Positions 60,893 through 64,000 of a DNA stretch of 64,000 nt are shown piece by piece (positions within the stretch are counted from its first letter, which is position 1; each line of letters starts with the position of its first letter). The notes under the pieces were generated by a model that saw only the letters and a program-made list of their open reading frames with translations, was not told the origin of the DNA and made no database searches. The translations under genes were made by a program, and so were the position numbers. Source of the DNA: an uncultured Erythrobacter sp. (GTDB lineage: Bacteria; Pseudomonadota; Alphaproteobacteria; Sphingomonadales; Sphingomonadaceae); NCBI GenBank assembly GCA_947488085.1, contig CANKYI010000001.1, positions 2,241,928-2,305,927 of the forward strand, written 5' to 3'.

Positions 60893-62452
60893 TCAACCTT
60901 GAGCGAGCTTCTCAGCCTGGTCGCGCAATTCGGTTTTGAGCAGTTTGCCGATATGGCTGCGCGGCATCTCGTCGATTGCATAAAGCGCAGACAGGCGCTG
61001 TGTCTTACCCAGCCGCGAATTCACCGCCGCCAGAACCGCTTCGCTGTTGGTTGACGCATCTTTTAACACTACAAAGCCCACCGGTGTTTCGCCCCATTGG
61101 CGTGATGCAATGCCGACCACTGCGGCTTCTGCAACGCCATCCTCAGCCGAAAGCTCCGCCTCCAAATCGCTGGGATAAATGTTGAAACCGCCGGAGATGA
61201 TCATGTCCTTTGCTCGGCCTACGAGTTCAACGAAGCCTTCTTCATCCACCCGGCCAATATCGCCCATGCGCATCCAAGCGCCGCCATCAGGGTCGATCCA
61301 TTGCGCCTCTTGGGTTTTGTCTGGGCGGTTCTTGTATCCCGACATCATGGTTTGAGAGCGCCCAATCAGATTGCCGGGCGTACCCGGTGCCACCTCATTG
61401 TCGTCATCATCCAGAACCCGCATCTCACTACCCGGAGCAGGCCGTCCGACTGTGTGCAGCTTATCGGGAAACTCGTGAGCTGCGAGCAGACAGACAACCC
61501 CACCCTCGGTCATCGAATAAATCTCAACCAACCCGCCCGGCATCCGCGCCAGAACCTCGCGCTTCAACTCGGCGGAGAACGGTGCAGAGGTGCAATATTT
61601 CATCGCCAATGAACGCAGGTCATGATCATCAAAGCCGGGATAATCCATCAGCCGTTGATACTGAACCGGCACCAACATAGTCACAGTCGTCCGATCCGCC
61701 TCCGCATGGCTCAGCCAGCGCCCGCAATCGAATTTACCCATAATCCGCACGGTTCCCCCCGCCAACAAAGGAGCGAGAAAGGCGACCATCGTGGTGTTTG
61801 AATACAGCGGCGTCGAAGCGAGCGAACGGATTTCCAGCCCCGCCTCCAGATAGGACACCGCGGTCGCGCCAAATTGCCGCCAACGCATCTGATGGGAATG
61901 GACGATCCCTTTGGGAATGCCTGTCGTGCCGGAGGAATAGATAATGTTGAACGGGTCGCTGGGTTCTGGGTTAAAGTCGGGCGCAAGGCTGCCCGGAGGG
62001 GCCATCCATTGCTCAATCTCCTCCAGCGGCACGCGGATGAGATCAGACATAAAATCCGGGCCGAGCTCCGCCGATTTGCCTGCATCGATAAACAGATGTC
62101 GCGCGCCCGAATCCTGCGCCATTCCGGTCAATTGCTCCGCCGATGCGCTGGTGGTGAGCGGTGCTGCCACGCCGCCTGCGCGCATGGCGGCAAGGAAAAC
62201 CAGGGCATAGTTGATCGAACTTGTGCCCAAAATCGCGACCGACTGCCCGCGCTCCAGCCCCGTTTCGACCATCCGCGCAGCGAGCCGCTCCACCAAGCCA
62301 ATCAGTTCCGCCCAAGCGCAATCGCCCGTCTCATCCGCCAATGCAATCGCGTCGGGTTGAGCCTGAGCCCAATCGCGCAGGATTTGCGAATATGATCCAA
62401 ACGGCTCGGCAAGCTTGGCGCGCATGATCTCGGAAATGCTGGGTGTTGTCAT
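60893..62452 (-). CDS. AMP-forming acyl-CoA synthetase/ligase
   Basis: 519 residues, class I adenylate-forming family. Phosphate loop YSSGTTGIPKG (about 169-179), aromatic/acyl pocket helix MRWRQF, A5 motif YSMTEGG, A7/A8 GDIGRVDEEGFVELVGRAKDMI and the catalytic Lys in SHIGKLLK near the end. It activates a carboxylic acid as acyl-AMP and acyl-CoA; chain length or aromatic preference cannot be read from the sequence. Confidence 0.93.
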   Translation of the reverse strand: MTTPSISEIMRAKLAEPFGSYSQILRDWAQAQPDAIALADETGDCAWAELIGLVERLAARMVETGLERGQSVAILGTSSINYALVFLAAMRAGGVAAPLTTSASAEQLTGMAQDSGARHLFIDAGKSAELGPDFMSDLIRVPLEEIEQWMAPPGSLAPDFNPEPSDPFNIIYSSGTTGIPKGIVHSHQMRWRQFGATAVSYLEAGLEIRSLASTPLYSNTTMVAFLAPLLAGGTVRIMGKFDCGRWLSHAEADRTTVTMLVPVQYQRLMDYPGFDDHDLRSLAMKYCTSAPFSAELKREVLARMPGGLVEIYSMTEGGVVCLLAAHEFPDKLHTVGRPAPGSEMRVLDDDDNEVAPGTPGNLIGRSQTMMSGYKNRPDKTQEAQWIDPDGGAWMRMGDIGRVDEEGFVELVGRAKDMIISGGFNIYPSDLEAELSAEDGVAEAAVVGIASRQWGETPVGFVVLKDASTNSEAVLAAVNSRLGKTQRLSALYAIDEMPRSHIGKLLKTELRDQAEKLAQG

Positions 62453-62548
62453 ACGCCAAGCCTACCCACACGAATGCACGGCACAAGCCCGATGGGCGAT
62501 TTGTTTACGCTTGGCCCGCATTATGATCCGCGAAATGAGCATAGACAG

Positions 62549-63382
62549 ATGATGATAAAGCGCTTTGACATACGGATCGGTGCGGTGACCGCCGCGTTGC
62601 TCGCCATGGTCGCTGCGCCCGCCACGGCCAGCCAAGAGGCCCCACCTGAAGAGGATGCCTTGGTCCAGCAGATTGGTCCCGGGATTGTCCCTATGCCGGG
62701 GTCGAATGAGCCGCCCTCTCAACCTGATGACGGCGAACCCGATGCTCCGGCAACCACACAGCGCAATGCGCCATCGGTACTGGCCATTCTTGCTCAGCCC
62801 GATGACGAACTCATGATCGCGCCTGTACTCTCTCGATTTGCCCGTAACGGCGGCGAAGTCACCGTGATCTTCGTCACCAGCGCCGATGCAGAGCTCGAAG
62901 ATGAAGCGCGCTGTGCCGCCTTTGCGCTTGGACTGACTGAACCGGAATTCTGGCAACTCGAAGATGGCACCGCCATGAGCGAGCGAATCGCATCGCTGAT
63001 CACTTTGCATGAACCACGCGCAATTATGACATGGAGCCCTGACGGCGGATATGGCCACGCCGACCATCGCATGGTGGGCAAGGTGACGACCCAAGCTGTG
63101 CAATCGATCAGCACCGTACGCCCCGACCTGCTTTATGGCGTTTTCCCGACACTAGAGAGCGAGGGTTCACCCTGGGTTGAACGTCAGGCTGTCATTGACC
63201 CCTCTCTCATCACTGATCGCATCGAATATGAACCCCGCGATCTGGAGGCCGTGCGGGTGGCAACCAATTGCTATCAGAGCCGGTTTGACGATGCTGCCCG
63301 CACCGCTTTGCCAACAATGCTGCACCGCGATGTTTGGGCCGGCACAGTCGATTTCCAGCTTGCATTTCCCAGCCAGTTTTAG
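62549..63382 (+). CDS. PIG-L deacetylase-fold protein, secreted, with altered metal motif
   Basis: About 277 residues from ATG 62549 (a second ATG follows directly). Signal peptide about 1-27. The PIG-L/LmbE core is present: AILAQPDDELMIAPVL in place of the usual A-H-P-D-D-E, then FVTSADAE and GGYGHADHRMVG (second metal motif). The first zinc ligand His is Gln here, so classical metal-dependent deacetylation is doubtful unless a different ligand is used. Substrates of active relatives are N-acetylglucosamine conjugates. Confidence 0.82.
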   Translation: MMIKRFDIRIGAVTAALLAMVAAPATASQEAPPEEDALVQQIGPGIVPMPGSNEPPSQPDDGEPDAPATTQRNAPSVLAILAQPDDELMIAPVLSRFARNGGEVTVIFVTSADAELEDEARCAAFALGLTEPEFWQLEDGTAMSERIASLITLHEPRAIMTWSPDGGYGHADHRMVGKVTTQAVQSISTVRPDLLYGVFPTLESEGSPWVERQAVIDPSLITDRIEYEPRDLEAVRVATNCYQSRFDDAARTALPTMLHRDVWAGTVDFQLAFPSQF

Positions 63383-63488
63383 GCCCGCGACCCGCCACAA
63401 ATTTGCGTGCGTTTGAGGCGGGGGAAAAGCTACCCCAAATCGGCTCCGAAAATTTGGGTTTGGGCCGTCCAGCGCCTATATATCGGTG

Positions 63489-64000
63489 ATGGACGACAAC
63501 AATTCAGACAACACCGCCACTCCGCCAGAAAATGCGAAAGCGCAGGGCGAATATGGCGCAGATTCCATCAAAGTTCTCAAAGGCTTGGATGCGGTGCGCA
63601 AACGCCCAGGCATGTATATTGGCGATACTGACGATGGCTCAGGCCTGCACCACATGGTGTTCGAAGTTTCCGATAATGCGATTGATGAAGCGTTGGCGGG
63701 GCATTGCGACCTCGTTTTGATCGAATTGAACCCGGATGGCTCCGTTTCGGTCGAAGATAATGGCCGAGGTATTCCGGTTGGCATGCACAAAGAAGAGGGT
63801 GTCTCTGCGGCCGAAGTCATCATGACCCAGCTGCACGCTGGCGGAAAGTTTGAAAACACGTCTGACGACAACGCCTACAAAGTGTCGGGCGGCCTGCACG
63901 GCGTGGGTGTTTCAGTGGTCAACGCACTTTCTGAATGGCTAGAGCTCACAATCTGGCGTGACGGCAAAGAGCATTGGATGCGCTTTGAGGGCGGCGATGC
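63489..64000 (+). CDS. gyrB: DNA gyrase subunit B (partial; N-terminus)
   Basis: The frame opens at ATG 63489 and runs off the right edge (170 codons). After a short acidic leader it shows the GyrB ATPase start: [47 protein letters not shown] and [15 protein letters not shown]. ParE is the alternative, but the N-terminal pattern fits GyrB better. It supplies the ATPase and toprim part of gyrase. Confidence 0.92.
   Translation, partial: MDDNNSDNTATPPENAKAQGEYGADSIKVLKGLDAVRKRPGMYIGDTDDGSGLHHMVFEVSDNAIDEALAGHCDLVLIELNPDGSVSVEDNGRGIPVGMHKEEGVSAAEVIMTQLHAGGKFENTSDDNAYKVSGGLHGVGVSVVNALSEWLELTIWRDGKEHWMRFEGGD

Noticed and set aside
1-64000. CRISPR array, rRNA operon, complete insertion sequence or prophage
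   Set aside because: No regular spacer repeats, rRNA-like sequence, transposase with terminal repeats or phage structural genes were seen.

Overview
The window reads as the chromosome of a sphingomonad-type alphaproteobacterium, most likely Erythrobacteraceae. Pointers are an UrcA-family protein, a NodT-type outer-membrane factor, the argB/YggT/folD block, a thioredoxin-like YbbN/CnoX followed by a LON-domain protein, aerobic nrdA/nrdB, nadB, guaA and gyrB, plus several compact lipoprotein or periplasmic genes typical of the group. This placement rests on gene content read by eye, not on a phylogeny.

Layout. (1) 1-2048: the 5' part of a TonB-dependent receptor of the ZnuD (zinc) type, reading off the left edge, with nested palindromes in its promoter. 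(2) 2049-20899: a genomic island of about 18.8 kb inserted at the 3' end of a tRNA-Gly(GCC) gene. It is bounded by a 52-bp perfect direct repeat, carries a 19-bp repeat just inside each end, and begins with a tyrosine integrase inactivated by three in-frame stop codons. Cargo: a membrane-anchored metallo-beta-lactamase-fold hydrolase; a membrane LytTR regulator divergent from a secreted S33-type peptidase/hydrolase; two DUF4136 lipoproteins; a DUF4403 protein; a two-TM K+ channel; a complete RND efflux trio; a GltS glutamate symporter; a Pycsar-effector-like membrane protein; an HdeA-like periplasmic protein; a glycine-zipper protein; and a LuxR-type regulator. RND pump, glutamate transport, an HdeA-like protein and a LuxR-family regulator together resemble the content of the enterobacterial acid fitness island.

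(3) 20850-33384: tRNA-Gly, then housekeeping and small accessory genes: CnoX/LON, a class C beta-lactamase-fold hydrolase, tetR-MAPEG behind a 16-bp hairpin that buries the Shine-Dalgarno, marC, argB-yggT-folD-lipoprotein, and a bufferin (BufA1/DUF2282)-like copper-buffering precursor with a SigF-type ECF promoter and its own terminator. (4) 33389-40462: nrdB and nrdA separated by a radical SAM gene, a diguanylate cyclase, small membrane genes and a PilZ protein; the DNA upstream of nrdA is dense in GANTC (CcrM) sites. (5) 41015-57793: mostly single metabolic, envelope or transport genes (nadB, a VOC protein, MBL hydrolase, ABC ATPase, NDUFS6-type zinc protein, nitronate monooxygenase-like, SDR, Lrp/LysE pair, EamA, an endonuclease III-like glycosylase, YceI). 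(6) 57870-64000: guaA, urcA, a small membrane protein with a second SigF-like promoter, an acyl-CoA synthetase, a PIG-L deacetylase-fold protein with an altered metal motif, and the start of gyrB.

No CRISPR array, complete insertion sequence, rRNA or replication origin was seen. The least-explained biology lies in the tRNA-Gly island, the orphan bufferin with its predicted SigF promoter, the hairpin-masked tetR leader and the palindromic in-frame insert at 32272-32370.
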